The translations under genes were made by a program, and so were the position numbers. DNA of 64,000 nt from an uncultured Rikenellaceae bacterium (lineage in GTDB: Bacteria; Bacteroidota; Bacteroidia; Bacteroidales; Rikenellaceae), in contig CALYBQ010000005.1 in assembly GCA_944415565.1 (NCBI GenBank), positions 288,131 through 352,130 of the forward strand. The letters are read 5' to 3'. Shown in pieces: positions 51,205 through 60,493 of this stretch. The notes beneath the pieces are model-generated. The model was given only the letters and a program-made list of their open reading frames with translations, searched no databases and was not told the origin of the DNA. Every line of letters begins with the position of its first letter. Positions within the stretch are counted from its first letter, which is position 1.

Positions 51205-53511
51205 ATGTTGAAGAAACTTTCGTTTGCAGCTTTCGCGTTGACGCTGTTCGCCGTGACGTCGTGCTGCCAGAACAAAACGACAGAGGAGAACGAAACCCGT
51301 CTTTCGGACTATGTGAATACGCAGATGGGAACGTTGTCCGAATTCCTTCTGTCGACAGGTAACACTTATCCCGCTACGGCTCTGCCGTGGGGGATGAATT
51401 TCTGGACGCCACAGACAGGAGAGATGGGTGACGGATGGGCATACCGTTATGACCGCTACAAAATTCGCGGTATCAAGCAGACGCACCAGCCCAGCCCGTG
51501 GATCAACGATTACGGACAGTTCTCGCTGATGCCTATCAACGACCGTACTAAAATAGACCAGAAAGCCCGTGCGAGCTGGTTTTCGCATAAGGCCGAGGTT
51601 GCAAAACCGTATTATTATAGTGTGTATCTCGCAGATCACGACGTGACTGTTGAGTTGGCTCCGACCGAACGTGCTTCGATTTTCCGTTTCACGTTCCCGG
51701 ACAGCGACCAGAGCGGTGTGGTGATCGACGCTTTCGATCGCGGTTCTTATATTAAGATCATTCCGGAGAGCAATACGGTAGTCGGTTATACCACTCGTAA
51801 CAGCGGCGGTGTTCCCAAGAATTTCCGAAATTGGTTCGTAATACAGTTCGATACACCGTTCCAGATGGCGCAGGTATGGGAAGGCGGACACGAGATCAGG
51901 GAAGGTCTTGAGTATGAAGGCAACCATGCTTTGGCAGTTGTCGGTTTCGAAACCGAACGCGGGCAGAAAGTCAATGCCCGTGTGGCGTCTTCGTTCATAA
52001 GTCTCGATCAGGCTTACCAGAACCTTAAAGAGCTTGGCTCGGACGATCTGGAAACCGTAAAGGAGAAGGCTCAGAACCGTTGGGACGAGGTGCTCGGACG
52101 CATCAAAGTGGAAGGCGGAACGGTTGACCAGTACCGCACGTTCTATTCGTGCTTGTACCGTAGCGTACTCTTCCCGCGCAAATTCTATGAAATCGACGCA
52201 GAGGGCAACGTCGTACATTACAGTCCTTATAACGGCAAGGTGCTCCCGGGTTATATGTATACCGATACGGGCTTCTGGGATACTTTCCGTGCATTGCTCC
52301 CGCTTGTGAACTTCGTTTATTCGGAGGTGGCAAGCGAAATACAGCAGGGTCTTGCCAATACTGCGCTCGAAAGCGGATTCCTGCCCGAATGGGCGAGCCC
52401 CGGCCACCGCGGATGTATGGTGGGTAATAACTCGGCCTCTGTCGTGACCGATGCTGTCGTGAAGGGTATTACCGGACAGGATCTCAACGTGTTGTATGAA
52501 GCTATGGTACACGCTACGAAGAACGTACACCCTCGCGTAAGTTCTACCGGTCGCCTCGGACATGAGTATTACAATGACCTCGGTTATATCCCGTATAACG
52601 TGGGTATTAACGAAAATGTGGCCCGCACGCTTGAATATGCTTACGACGACTGGTGTATCCTTCAGTTGGCCAAAAAACTCGACCGTCCGCAGGAAGAGAT
52701 CGACCTATGGACCGCCCGTTGCCAGAACTACCGCAACGTGTTCGACAAATCGACGAACCTCATGCGCGGCCGCAATCAGGACGGTTCGTTCCAAGAGCCG
52801 TTCAGCCCTTACAAATGGGGCGATGCCTTCACGGAAGGCAACAGCTGGCACTACACATGGAGCGTATTCCACGATGTGCAGGGGCTTATCGACCTTATGG
52901 GCGGAGAAAAGGATTTCGTCGGCATGCTCGATTCCGTATTTGTAGTCCCGCCGGTATTCGACGACAGCTATTACGGATTCCCGATACACGAGATTACCGA
53001 GATGACGGTAATGAACATGGGTAATTATGCACACGGCAACCAGCCCGTGCAGCATATGATATACCTCTATGACTGGGCCGGCCAGCCTTGGAAGACTCAG
53101 TACTGGGTGCGTAGGGTATTGGACCGTATGTATACGGCGAACCCTGACGGTTATTGCGGCGACGAGGATAACGGACAGACCTCGGCATGGTATGTCTTCT
53201 CGGCATTAGGTTTCTATCCCGTATGTCCGGGTGCTGACGAATATGCCATAGGCGCGCCGTTGTTCAAGAAGGCTACCATAACGCTCGGCAACGGTAACAA
53301 GGTAGTGATCGAAGCGCCGGATAACAGCGCCGAGAATTTCTATGTGGATGGTATCCGCGTAAACGGAAAGGAATGGTCGAAGAATTATTTCGTTCATTCC
53401 GATCTGGCTAAGGGTGCGACGATCAAGTTTGCGATGAGCGACAAAGAGAACACCAAACGCGGAACGAAAGCTGAAGATTACCCGTACTCGTTCTCCAACG
53501 AAAATAAATAA
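51205..53511 (+). CDS. GH92 family alpha-mannosidase lipoprotein, alpha-1,2-type predicted
   Basis: The 768-residue protein begins MLKKLSFAAFALTLFAVTSC, a lipoprotein signal with Cys20, followed by the GH92 N-terminal sandwich (DYVNTQMGTLSEF, PWGMNFWTPQTG) and the (alpha/alpha)6 domain. Key motifs are TEGNSWHYTW with Glu544 (acid), HEITEM with His595-Glu596, and GDEDNGQTSAW with Asp653/Asp655 (base). As I recall for Bacteroides Bt3990, the corresponding residues are E533, H584-E585, D642/D644 and W88; each lies exactly 11 before the ones here (Trp99 in PSPWI included). That constant offset supports GH92 and alpha-1,2-mannosidase specificity. GNEP, usual in the family, is GNQP here. Confidence 0.92.
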   Translation: MLKKLSFAAFALTLFAVTSCCQNKTTEENETRLSDYVNTQMGTLSEFLLSTGNTYPATALPWGMNFWTPQTGEMGDGWAYRYDRYKIRGIKQTHQPSPWINDYGQFSLMPINDRTKIDQKARASWFSHKAEVAKPYYYSVYLADHDVTVELAPTERASIFRFTFPDSDQSGVVIDAFDRGSYIKIIPESNTVVGYTTRNSGGVPKNFRNWFVIQFDTPFQMAQVWEGGHEIREGLEYEGNHALAVVGFETERGQKVNARVASSFISLDQAYQNLKELGSDDLETVKEKAQNRWDEVLGRIKVEGGTVDQYRTFYSCLYRSVLFPRKFYEIDAEGNVVHYSPYNGKVLPGYMYTDTGFWDTFRALLPLVNFVYSEVASEIQQGLANTALESGFLPEWASPGHRGCMVGNNSASVVTDAVVKGITGQDLNVLYEAMVHATKNVHPRVSSTGRLGHEYYNDLGYIPYNVGINENVARTLEYAYDDWCILQLAKKLDRPQEEIDLWTARCQNYRNVFDKSTNLMRGRNQDGSFQEPFSPYKWGDAFTEGNSWHYTWSVFHDVQGLIDLMGGEKDFVGMLDSVFVVPPVFDDSYYGFPIHEITEMTVMNMGNYAHGNQPVQHMIYLYDWAGQPWKTQYWVRRVLDRMYTANPDGYCGDEDNGQTSAWYVFSALGFYPVCPGADEYAIGAPLFKKATITLGNGNKVVIEAPDNSAENFYVDGIRVNGKEWSKNYFVHSDLAKGATIKFAMSDKENTKRGTKAEDYPYSFSNENK

Positions 53512-53530
53512 TTGGCAGTATTGATTTGGG

Positions 53531-53564
53531 AAAAGTCCCGGCCGATTAACGGCCGGGACTCTTT
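53531..53564 (+). terminator. Terminator after GH92
   Basis: Stem AAAGTCCCGGCCG / CGGCCGGGACT followed by CTTTTATTTG. Confidence 0.8.
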
Positions 53565-53665
53565 TATTTGAGATGCTTACATAAACTGTTTGTTGTGTCG
53601 GCAGACGTATAACATCGCGGCCGAACGGGGGCGGAATCGTGTCGGGTGTTTACGGACATGAAAAA

Positions 53666-53695
53666 GCGGCATCGAGACAATTGTCTCGATGCCGC
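53666..53695 (-). terminator. Terminator of the pepP-tsaB unit
   Basis: A perfect 30-base palindrome (arm GCGGCATCGAGACAA) followed on the minus strand by a T run, just beyond the tsaB stop. Confidence 0.8.
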
Positions 53696-53717
53696 ATGGT
53701 GGTGACCGGAAATATTG

Positions 53718-54431
53718 TTAAAATAGTTTCTTTTTAGAGGTGGTGACTACGAAGTCTTTAAGATAGAATGGCTCGAAGTATGCCACATCTTCGAATCTGC
53801 CTGCTTGGAACGCTTCGTATGCGGGTTTGACGATCCCGCGCGCCGACGGAGTGACGTCTACGAATTTTACTCCTTCCTTAGGTAGCGTTTCTACGCATTT
53901 GGCGGCTCCGTTCCCGAAAATGACGAACTCTCCGCCGGAGCCGATGAACTCTGCGAAACTTTCGGGTTCGATGATGTGAGCGTCAGCTTCGGATAGAGGA
54001 TTGATCGAGGAGTCGAAAACCTGTGCGTATACTTCCATGCGTCGCGCGTCTATCATGGGGCATAGCTTGGCCGTTTCCCATGAGTCGATGTCCAGTATGC
54101 CGGCATCGTAGTCCTCGGCGGCCACGTTTGCCAACGCTTCGAGCGACCCGATGCCTATGAGCGGAATGCCGAGAGCATAGCATATCCCTTTCGCGGTCGA
54201 AACACCTATACGCAGTCCCGTATATGAACCGGGGCCTTTGCCGACCGCTACCGCGTCCAGATCGTCGGGTGAGTACTCGTTGATTTTCAGCAGTTCGTCG
54301 ATGTACATGGCGAGTTTGCGGGCGTGGTCCTGTCCTCCGGCGCTTTCGCGCAGGGCTATCAGCTCTCCGTTGCGCGAGAGGGCTGCGGAACATATCGAGG
54401 TTCCGGTCTCTATGCTTAATATGAGTGACAT
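53718..54431 (-). CDS. tsaB: tRNA threonylcarbamoyladenosine biosynthesis protein TsaB
   Basis: The 237-residue protein has the ASKHA-fold N-terminal half of TsaB: ILSIETGTSICSAALSRNGEL near residues 4-24, AGGQDHARKLAMYIDELL, and AVGKGPGSYTGLRIGVSTAKG near 63-83. It is the partner of TsaD in making t6A at position 37 of ANN-reading tRNAs. The C-terminal half is variable, as usual. It starts 4 bases after the pepP stop, so the two genes are an operon. Confidence 0.94.
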   Translation of the reverse strand: MSLILSIETGTSICSAALSRNGELIALRESAGGQDHARKLAMYIDELLKINEYSPDDLDAVAVGKGPGSYTGLRIGVSTAKGICYALGIPLIGIGSLEALANVAAEDYDAGILDIDSWETAKLCPMIDARRMEVYAQVFDSSINPLSEADAHIIEPESFAEFIGSGGEFVIFGNGAAKCVETLPKEGVKFVDVTPSARGIVKPAYEAFQAGRFEDVAYFEPFYLKDFVVTTSKKKLF

Positions 54432-54435
54432 ATAT

Positions 54436-55839
54436 CTATCGTCTTGCGTTTTGCATGAATTCTTCTATTTCGGCCGTTGTCGCGGGGGCCCTTCTCTCGC
54501 CGAGCATCCTGTTGCCGGTTTCAGTCACGAGCAGGTCGTCCTCGATGCGGATGCCGCCGAAGTCAGCATATTTTTCCGCCACGGCAAAGTTAATAAAAGC
54601 CTCGTTGATTCCCTCGGCCCTCCACTTTTCGATGTATGCCGGAATGAAATAAATGCCCGGTTCGACGGTCATCACCATTCCCGGTTGCAGGCGGCGGCCC
54701 ATACGCAGGGCGCTTACACCTAACTGCGCGCTGCGTTCGGTCTCCAAATCGTAGCCAACATATTTCTCTCCGATGTTTTCCATGTCGTGTACGTCCAGTC
54801 CCATCATGTGCCCGAGGCCATGAGGCATGAACAGTGCGTGGGCTCCTGAGGCAACGGCCTCTTCCGGATAGCCTTTCATTATGCCGAGATCCGTCAATCC
54901 TTTTGCGACTACCCGACACGCTTCGAGGTGGATGTCGCGGTATAGCTTCCCGGGCGCGGATATTTTGAACGCACGGTCGTTGGCGGCGATGACTATGTCG
55001 TATATCTCTTTTTGTCTCGTAGTGAATTTACCGCTCACGGGCATGGTTCGCGTTATGTCGCTGCAATAGTTCATGGTGGTTTCGGCCCCGGCGTCGCAGA
55101 GCATCAGGCGTCCGTGTTCGAGCGTGTTGTCGTAGGAGTGGTTGTGTAGCGTCTCTCCGTTCTGGGAGACTATCGACGGGAAAGAGACTCCCGCTCCGTA
55201 TTGTAGTGCGAGCCCCTCTATCGCTCCGGCGATTTCGCGTTCCGTCATTCCCGGCCGACACATGGACATGGCCGCGGTGTGCATTCGATAGCCTATTTCG
55301 CAGGCGCGTTCTATCTCGGCTATCTCGGCGGCACTTTTTTTGTCCCGCAGCGAGACTACTGCCAAAGCCAACTCGACAGAAGACCTGTCTTGTAGGGTGT
55401 TCACTCCGATTCCCAACAAGTCTGCCAGCTCCAGTTTCGTTTCGGCGCGATAGGGTGGAAGGAAATAAATATGTCTTCCCTTGCGTATGGCGAGGTTCAG
55501 GTCGTCGCGCAACCGAGCCAACGGTTTCGTGAGGTTGATATTCACATCGGCCGCAAGATCGTGCAGGGAGGGCTGTGGTCCGCTCCATATGATGTCTTCC
55601 ATCGAAGCGTCGTCACCGTAAAGTATATCCTCTCCCGAATCTATGTCGAGCAGCCCCCATAACCTGTTGCGATTCAGCCCGAAGAAATACAGGAACGTAC
55701 TGTCCTGACGGAAATGGTATTGGTTGTCCGGATAGTTTATCGGAGAACCCGTATTGCCCGGAAGAAGGATGATTCCGCCGCGTGTGACCCGTTGTCGCAA
55801 CAGGAGCCGTCGTTCTGAGTAGGTATTGGCCGGAAACAT
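54436..55839 (-). CDS. pepP: Xaa-Pro aminopeptidase (M24B)
   Basis: The 467-residue protein has an N-terminal AMP_N domain (FLYFFGLNRNRLWGLLDID) and a pita-bread metallopeptidase domain. Metal ligands are visible as Asp in LMLCDAGAETTMNYCSD (two Asp), His in MPHGLGHMMGLDVHD, Glu in MTVEPGIYF, and Glu in GGIRIEDDLLV. It removes N-terminal residues before proline in the cytoplasm. A -7 box lies 40-47 bases upstream. Confidence 0.94.
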   Translation of the reverse strand: MFPANTYSERRLLLRQRVTRGGIILLPGNTGSPINYPDNQYHFRQDSTFLYFFGLNRNRLWGLLDIDSGEDILYGDDASMEDIIWSGPQPSLHDLAADVNINLTKPLARLRDDLNLAIRKGRHIYFLPPYRAETKLELADLLGIGVNTLQDRSSVELALAVVSLRDKKSAAEIAEIERACEIGYRMHTAAMSMCRPGMTEREIAGAIEGLALQYGAGVSFPSIVSQNGETLHNHSYDNTLEHGRLMLCDAGAETTMNYCSDITRTMPVSGKFTTRQKEIYDIVIAANDRAFKISAPGKLYRDIHLEACRVVAKGLTDLGIMKGYPEEAVASGAHALFMPHGLGHMMGLDVHDMENIGEKYVGYDLETERSAQLGVSALRMGRRLQPGMVMTVEPGIYFIPAYIEKWRAEGINEAFINFAVAEKYADFGGIRIEDDLLVTETGNRMLGERRAPATTAEIEEFMQNARR

Positions 55840-55878
55840 GACTCGATTTTTAAGTTCCTTGTAGTGTTAAATCTTTCT

Positions 55879-55886
55879 CAAAGGTA
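55879..55886 (-). promoter_or_regulatory. -7 box of pepP-tsaB
   Basis: TACCTTTG on the minus strand, 39 bases before the ATG at 55839. Confidence 0.55.
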
Positions 55887-55960
55887 GAAAATAATTGCGA
55901 CATTCGGCTGTGCGGCGTGCGGTGATGTCGTTACGATTGTGTGATCTGTCGTGGAAAGAT

Positions 55961-55968
55961 TATATTTG
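55961..55968 (+). promoter_or_regulatory. -7 box directly before the EEP-family gene
   Basis: TATATTTG ends only 4 bases before the ATG at 55973, so transcription would begin at or near the start codon. Confidence 0.4.
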
Positions 55969-55972
55969 CGAT

Positions 55973-56932
55973 ATGACAGGTCTGTGCCGTTTCATAATAT
56001 TGTTTGCCGTTCTGTTGTCGGTATCCGGTGTCGCTACCGCCCGCGAGGTGGTGACCGTCGCTTTCTATAATGTCGAGAACTTGTACGATACCGTACCGCA
56101 TCCTTCGGGCCGGGATGCAGATTATACCCCTGAGGGGAAAATGAGGTGGGATTCTATGCGATATGCCGGGAAGCTTGCGAATGTTGCCCGTGTGTTAGAC
56201 GGAATGGACGCCGATCTGGTCGGACTTGCGGAAGTCGAGAGCGAGATTGCGGTTCGCGATCTCGTTATGACGTTGCATACGGACTATAATTATGTACACC
56301 TGCCGGGAAGCGATTACCGTGGTATGGGATTGGCGCTATTGTTCAAGGGTGACAAGTTTGTACCGGACGAGGCGCGTTTGATACGCGCAGGTTCGTCGAG
56401 GGAGGTGTTGTATGTGCGTGGAGAGCTGTACGGGGAGCGTATAGACCTGCTGGCATGTCATCTGCCTTCGCGTATGAATGGAGTGCGCTTGCGGGACAGG
56501 GCGTTGGCTTCCGTGTATCGGTTGGCGGAGTCGATACACGGTTCGGACGGGGATGCGCGGGTCGTTCTCGCGGGGGATTTCAACGCCGATCCTTCGGAAA
56601 GGCTGATGCGCCGCCGTTTCTATACAGGCGAGGTGGCTGTGGACGGAGACCGCCCGTTGTTCGCACCGTTTGCTGCGCTGGCTGTCCATGGTGTCGGATC
56701 GTATGTCTACAATAACAGATGGTTGCTCTTCGATAATATTTTCCTCAGTACGCGTTTTCTTGGCGGTGATGGGTTCCGGTATCTCGATTGCGGTATATTT
56801 CTGCGCCCGTGGATGTTGGACGGCAAGACCGTCTCCCGGAAAGGCTATCCGTTGAGGACATTCGCGGGCGGCGTTTACCTCGGCGGGTACAGCGATCATC
56901 TGCCAGTATTCGTATCGTTGGTGCGCGATTGA
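55973..56932 (+). CDS. Secreted endonuclease/exonuclease/phosphatase-family protein
   Basis: The 319-residue product has a signal peptide (MTGLCRFIILFAVLLSVSGVATA) and the EEP fold: VAFYNVENLYDTV near residues 28-40, ADLVGLAEVESE near 76-87, YRGMGLALLFK, LLACHLPSRMNG with the catalytic His near 155, VLAGDFNADPSE near 193-204, and GGYSDHLPVFVSL near the end with the catalytic Asp-His pair. It likely hydrolyses phosphodiesters of nucleic acids or lipids outside the cytoplasm. The ATG at 55973 gives the signal peptide. The in-frame upstream codons lie before the promoter box. Confidence 0.88.
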   Translation: MTGLCRFIILFAVLLSVSGVATAREVVTVAFYNVENLYDTVPHPSGRDADYTPEGKMRWDSMRYAGKLANVARVLDGMDADLVGLAEVESEIAVRDLVMTLHTDYNYVHLPGSDYRGMGLALLFKGDKFVPDEARLIRAGSSREVLYVRGELYGERIDLLACHLPSRMNGVRLRDRALASVYRLAESIHGSDGDARVVLAGDFNADPSERLMRRRFYTGEVAVDGDRPLFAPFAALAVHGVGSYVYNNRWLLFDNIFLSTRFLGGDGFRYLDCGIFLRPWMLDGKTVSRKGYPLRTFAGGVYLGGYSDHLPVFVSLVRD

Positions 56933-56938
56933 GATTAA

Positions 56939-56973
56939 ACGACAAGCCCCCGAGTTAACCGGGGGCTTGTCGT
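56939..56973. terminator. Bidirectional terminator between EEP and FadL-like genes
   Basis: Stem ACGACAAGCCCCCG / CGGGGGCTTGTCGT with an AGTTAAC loop between converging genes. Confidence 0.85.
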
Positions 56974-57064
56974 AAAGTCTATTTTGTGCAATTTACGTGT
57001 TCGGTGGGTTTTTGTTCGGTCTGCGTCAGCACGATTCTCGCGAAGACACAATCATTGCCTTATG

Positions 57065-58804
57065 TCAGAACCGGACGTTGAACGACATTACGATGTTATG
57101 GTTCTTCAGGTTGGACTTGATTGCGTTGTCTATGCTGTAGTCTATGGTGGTGCTCCCGTCCACGTAATTGTTCGGGCCGTCGTAGTAGAATAGCTCGTAG
57201 CGGGTGTAGTCGGTTTTCATGAATACATATGCAAGGTCCAGTGAGATCCTGTTGCTGAAACGATAGCCGAGGCCGCCAGATATGTTCATGGTCTTGTACG
57301 GAAGCGGCTCGTTGAATATGTCGTCCTCGTTCTGAAGGAACGAGCCGTGGTATGCGAATCCTGCACGTACTGCGAATGCCGGTGTAATCTTGTACTCCCC
57401 GCCTACACGGATTACGTGGCGTGGTTTGTATGTGTCCTTAACGGATTCTTTGAGCTCCTCGAATTCGTCGTGGTATTCGCCGTCTATCGTGTAGTAACGC
57501 TCCGAGTCAGGAACACGTATACGCATCCAGTTGTAAAAATCACATTCGTAGTCTACCGACAATATGGCTTTTGTGCCGAATGTGTACGAGAGACCTGTCA
57601 ACAGCCGGCCGAAGCTGCTGTATTTGTATTCGAATTCGTAAGTGTCGGTCCCTTGTGCATATACCATTGCCGATGTCGCTGTCTGCATATTGGCGAAATA
57701 GCGTTTGTTGATGGTGTTCCATGTCGGGGAATGGAACGCGAGCCCTATGCGAAGTCCGCCTACGGGGTTGGCTATCGCACCGATCTTGAAATTGAAGCCC
57801 GATCCGGAGACACGCGTATGCTGCGAATAGGACATCCTGTCGGCTGGATCGTTGGCTCCGCCATTATTCATGTATGTCTCGCTATACATTACGGTCTGCT
57901 TGCGGTATATGTCTTGCAGTCCGAGCGAGAACCCGAGGTATACGTTGCCGCGCAGGTTGAAACCTCCGGCTATGTTGTATTCGCCTGCCCCGCCTTTGGA
58001 TTCGGTCCTGAGGTTATGTTTTACGAGCGCAGTCCTGTTGTCGTTGCCCCATAGGTCGACACCCCTTATATAATAGGTGCGGTTCCTGAGTTCTTCGAAT
58101 TTGTTGTCGAATCCGAGGTCGGACGGTCTGTCTTTCCAGTTGGGATCTTCGGGTTCGGCGAATGCCCCTACAAGGCCTGTCATATATCCCAGCGCCGCAC
58201 CCCATTCTTCTATGCGTATATCCAGATTGTTCCACGGACTGGGATTGCTGTTGCGTTTCATCCACTCGCTCGGGATACCCCAGAGTTGCAGCGCGAAGAC
58301 CTCTCCTAACGACAAATGGTCGAAATCGGTTGTCAAACTGTTCTTGTAATTGTAGTCGGCTATGCGGTTGTAAGAGAAACCGAACGTAAAACTCGTCACG
58401 TCGCCGAGTCCTTCGTAGAAATTGAGCGCCAACCCTACGTTGTTCAGTGCGAACGATGTTTTGTTGTCGCCTTTTCCCGATGTGAGCATCGGGCTTGAGT
58501 TGCTGTACTGCGATATTCCCAGATTGCCTGTGATGCCGAACTCGGACGACTGGTACATCCCGAGTCCCGCAGGGTTTATGCCTATGCTCGACAGGTCGGC
58601 TCCGAGCGAAGTGTATGCTCCACCCATAGCGATGCTTCGGGCGGTTCCGAACCCGTTGTTGGTTGAAGATAGCAATGGCATCTCTTCGTTGTACGAACGA
58701 TACCTCGACATCAGATACCCGTTGGCGTATTGGCCTTGTACTGTTGCGGGCATGGCTGCGAAAAGAGCTATTCCGCATGCCAGCAGGTTATGTATTCTTC
58801 CCAT
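57065..58804 (-). CDS. OmpP1/FadL-like outer membrane protein
   Basis: The 579-residue protein has a signal peptide (MGRIHNLLACGIALFAAMPATVQG) and a TodX/FadL-like barrel. An N-terminal hatch-like region has GFGTARSIAMGGAYTSLGADLSSIGINPAGLGMYQ (shown in parts). Many amphipathic strands follow, and a C-terminal Phe typical of barrel assembly signals ends the chain (IVMSFNVRF). The family takes up fatty acids or other hydrophobic compounds. It is 24 bases downstream of the aromatic-rich lipoprotein gene and probably co-transcribed. Confidence 0.86.
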   Translation of the reverse strand: MGRIHNLLACGIALFAAMPATVQGQYANGYLMSRYRSYNEEMPLLSSTNNGFGTARSIAMGGAYTSLGADLSSIGINPAGLGMYQSSEFGITGNLGISQYSNSSPMLTSGKGDNKTSFALNNVGLALNFYEGLGDVTSFTFGFSYNRIADYNYKNSLTTDFDHLSLGEVFALQLWGIPSEWMKRNSNPSPWNNLDIRIEEWGAALGYMTGLVGAFAEPEDPNWKDRPSDLGFDNKFEELRNRTYYIRGVDLWGNDNRTALVKHNLRTESKGGAGEYNIAGGFNLRGNVYLGFSLGLQDIYRKQTVMYSETYMNNGGANDPADRMSYSQHTRVSGSGFNFKIGAIANPVGGLRIGLAFHSPTWNTINKRYFANMQTATSAMVYAQGTDTYEFEYKYSSFGRLLTGLSYTFGTKAILSVDYECDFYNWMRIRVPDSERYYTIDGEYHDEFEELKESVKDTYKPRHVIRVGGEYKITPAFAVRAGFAYHGSFLQNEDDIFNEPLPYKTMNISGGLGYRFSNRISLDLAYVFMKTDYTRYELFYYDGPNNYVDGSTTIDYSIDNAIKSNLKNHNIVMSFNVRF

Positions 58805-58828
58805 AATCGTTGAGTTTGCAGTGTTTTG

Positions 58829-60160
58829 TTAGCGGCTGCTCCTTGACGATCCTCCGCCGGAGCTTCTTGATGACGAACCAGAGCTTCCGCCAGAGGAGTA
58901 CCCGCCGCTTGATGACGAGCCCGAACTGCCGGACGAACTACCCCTGTACGAACTTCCGCTCGACGACGGACTCGAATATGAGGAACTTCCGGACGATCTG
59001 CTGGGCGATGGGCTGCTGCTGCGGTAAGAACCTGATGACGATGATCCGCTGCTGGAACGCCCGGACGAATAGGAACTGCCACTGCGGTACGAGCTGTTGC
59101 CCGAGCTTGTTCCGGACGGTCTGCTACTGTTGGAGGTTCCCGATCCTGACGGCCTGTATGACGGGCTGCTGCTCGATCCCGGCCTGCCGCTCGGTCTGTA
59201 AGTTTCCGACGAACTCTGCTGTCCGCCGCGGTACGACCCGTTCGGCCCTATGTGCACCGTATTGCCTGATGACGAGCGCTGTGACGAGTTGCTGCGGTAA
59301 GAGCCGGTACTGCTTGCCGGCGTCCTGCCGGAAGATGTGTTTGATGCTCCGCTGCGGTATGTCCTCTGTCCCGACGATGCGTATTTAGGTCGAGAGTATA
59401 CCGTCGAGCCGCGGTAAGAGTTGCCCGGCCGTCTGTAATATCCGTTATGTGACGGGCGGTATCCCCAGTAGTGGTCGTGCCACGGATCCCAGCCGAATCC
59501 CCAATGGAACGACCAATAATTGTTCCAATACGGTCCGTAACCCCAATACGGGTCCCAGTAGTGGCCCCACGGGTTGTATCCGTAATAATATCTGTTCCAG
59601 TACCAGTCGTATGGGTAATATCCCCAACTGTCGTACCACGGGTACGCGCCTATACCGATGCTGACGTTTACGCGCGGATTGTCCCACTCGCCGAACAGCG
59701 AAGTGACGTATTTGGGTTCGAGCCATACCTCGTCTCCGGACACCATGAGGTTATATTCGTCGGGATCGTAAGATATGGTTTGCCTGCCGTTGTTGCCGCG
59801 CAGGAGTTCCGCATAACTGTTGCCCGATGCCCCGCCCCTTAGCCTGCGGGCATAAGCACCTTCGTATTCGTTTTCCACGAGGCCTTCGTAATCGAACTGG
59901 CTCATGAGGTTTTCTGCATCTTGCACACCGGCTTGTGCCAGACGGGCCTTGACCAATGCCTCCTTGGCGCGTGCTTCGGCGGCCTCGGCTTCGGCTTCGA
60001 GCCGTTGACGTTCGGCTATGGTTATCCTGTTGTGCGTAGAGTACAGGTCGTCGGCCAAAACACTGCGCGAACTGCTCTGCGAACTCGCGCATCCGCCTAA
60101 GGCTAAAACGGCGAGCCCGACAGCGGCGATACCCCTGATGTTTATTATTATACCCTTCAT
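58829..60160 (-). CDS. Aromatic-rich and Ser/Gly-rich lipoprotein, unknown function
   Basis: The 443-residue product has a lipoprotein signal (MKGIIINIRGIAAVGLAVLALGGC) and a helical charged stretch near residues 47-85 (AERQRLEAEAEAAEARAKEAL). A small domain follows (SYDPDEYNLMVSGDEVWLEPKYV). About 85 residues near 165-250 are dominated by Tyr, Trp, His, Pro and Gly (WYDSWGYYPYDWYWN). The last 190 residues are almost only Ser, Gly, Arg and Tyr, in irregular short repeats. The tail is likely disordered and not cleaved off. I know no function. It lies upstream of a FadL-like gene. Confidence 0.72.
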   Translation of the reverse strand: MKGIIINIRGIAAVGLAVLALGGCASSQSSSRSVLADDLYSTHNRITIAERQRLEAEAEAAEARAKEALVKARLAQAGVQDAENLMSQFDYEGLVENEYEGAYARRLRGGASGNSYAELLRGNNGRQTISYDPDEYNLMVSGDEVWLEPKYVTSLFGEWDNPRVNVSIGIGAYPWYDSWGYYPYDWYWNRYYYGYNPWGHYWDPYWGYGPYWNNYWSFHWGFGWDPWHDHYWGYRPSHNGYYRRPGNSYRGSTVYSRPKYASSGQRTYRSGASNTSSGRTPASSTGSYRSNSSQRSSSGNTVHIGPNGSYRGGQQSSSETYRPSGRPGSSSSPSYRPSGSGTSNSSRPSGTSSGNSSYRSGSSYSSGRSSSGSSSSGSYRSSSPSPSRSSGSSSYSSPSSSGSSYRGSSSGSSGSSSSGGYSSGGSSGSSSRSSGGGSSRSSR

Positions 60161-60465
60161 GGCTATGAAATTTATATACTCCCTTTTAACTTTAACGTAT
60201 TAGCGGTTAGTTTCGTATGTGCGGCTGACCCGCATGTGTGTCGGGTTTGCCGCCGACATTACGACGCCATGTTTAATATGTAGACGTCCGAATGTCATAT
60301 TTTGTTGCATGGCGAATATAGGTTGCTCCGGAATCCTTGCTTTGAAACTGGATTTACTCCCTGCCGGCAAGCCTTGAGCCGGTAAATTACGCCTCGCTTT
60401 CCGGAGGTGCGGCCGGCGCATACAAACTCAATGTCGTAAATATGCGGATAATTATAAAAAAAACA
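60161..60465. other. Intergenic segment between lipoprotein and proS, no gene seen
   Basis: GC-rich hairpin potential near 60360-60420 (GCCGGCAAGC...CCGGAGGTGCGGCCGGC region). The short frames lack family features. No clear -7 box for the lipoprotein gene was found on the minus strand. Confidence 0.35.
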
Positions 60466-60473
60466 TAACTTTG
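60466..60473 (+). promoter_or_regulatory. -7 box of proS
   Basis: TAACTTTG fits TAnnTTTG, 20 bases before the ATG at 60494. Confidence 0.55.
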
Positions 60474-60493
60474 CGTGCAAAAATAAGCGAAAA

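Noticed and set aside
58829..59400. Repeated Ser/Gly codons considered as a tandem repeat or CRISPR-like array
   Set aside because: The units are irregular, in frame with a protein and have no constant repeats or spacers.
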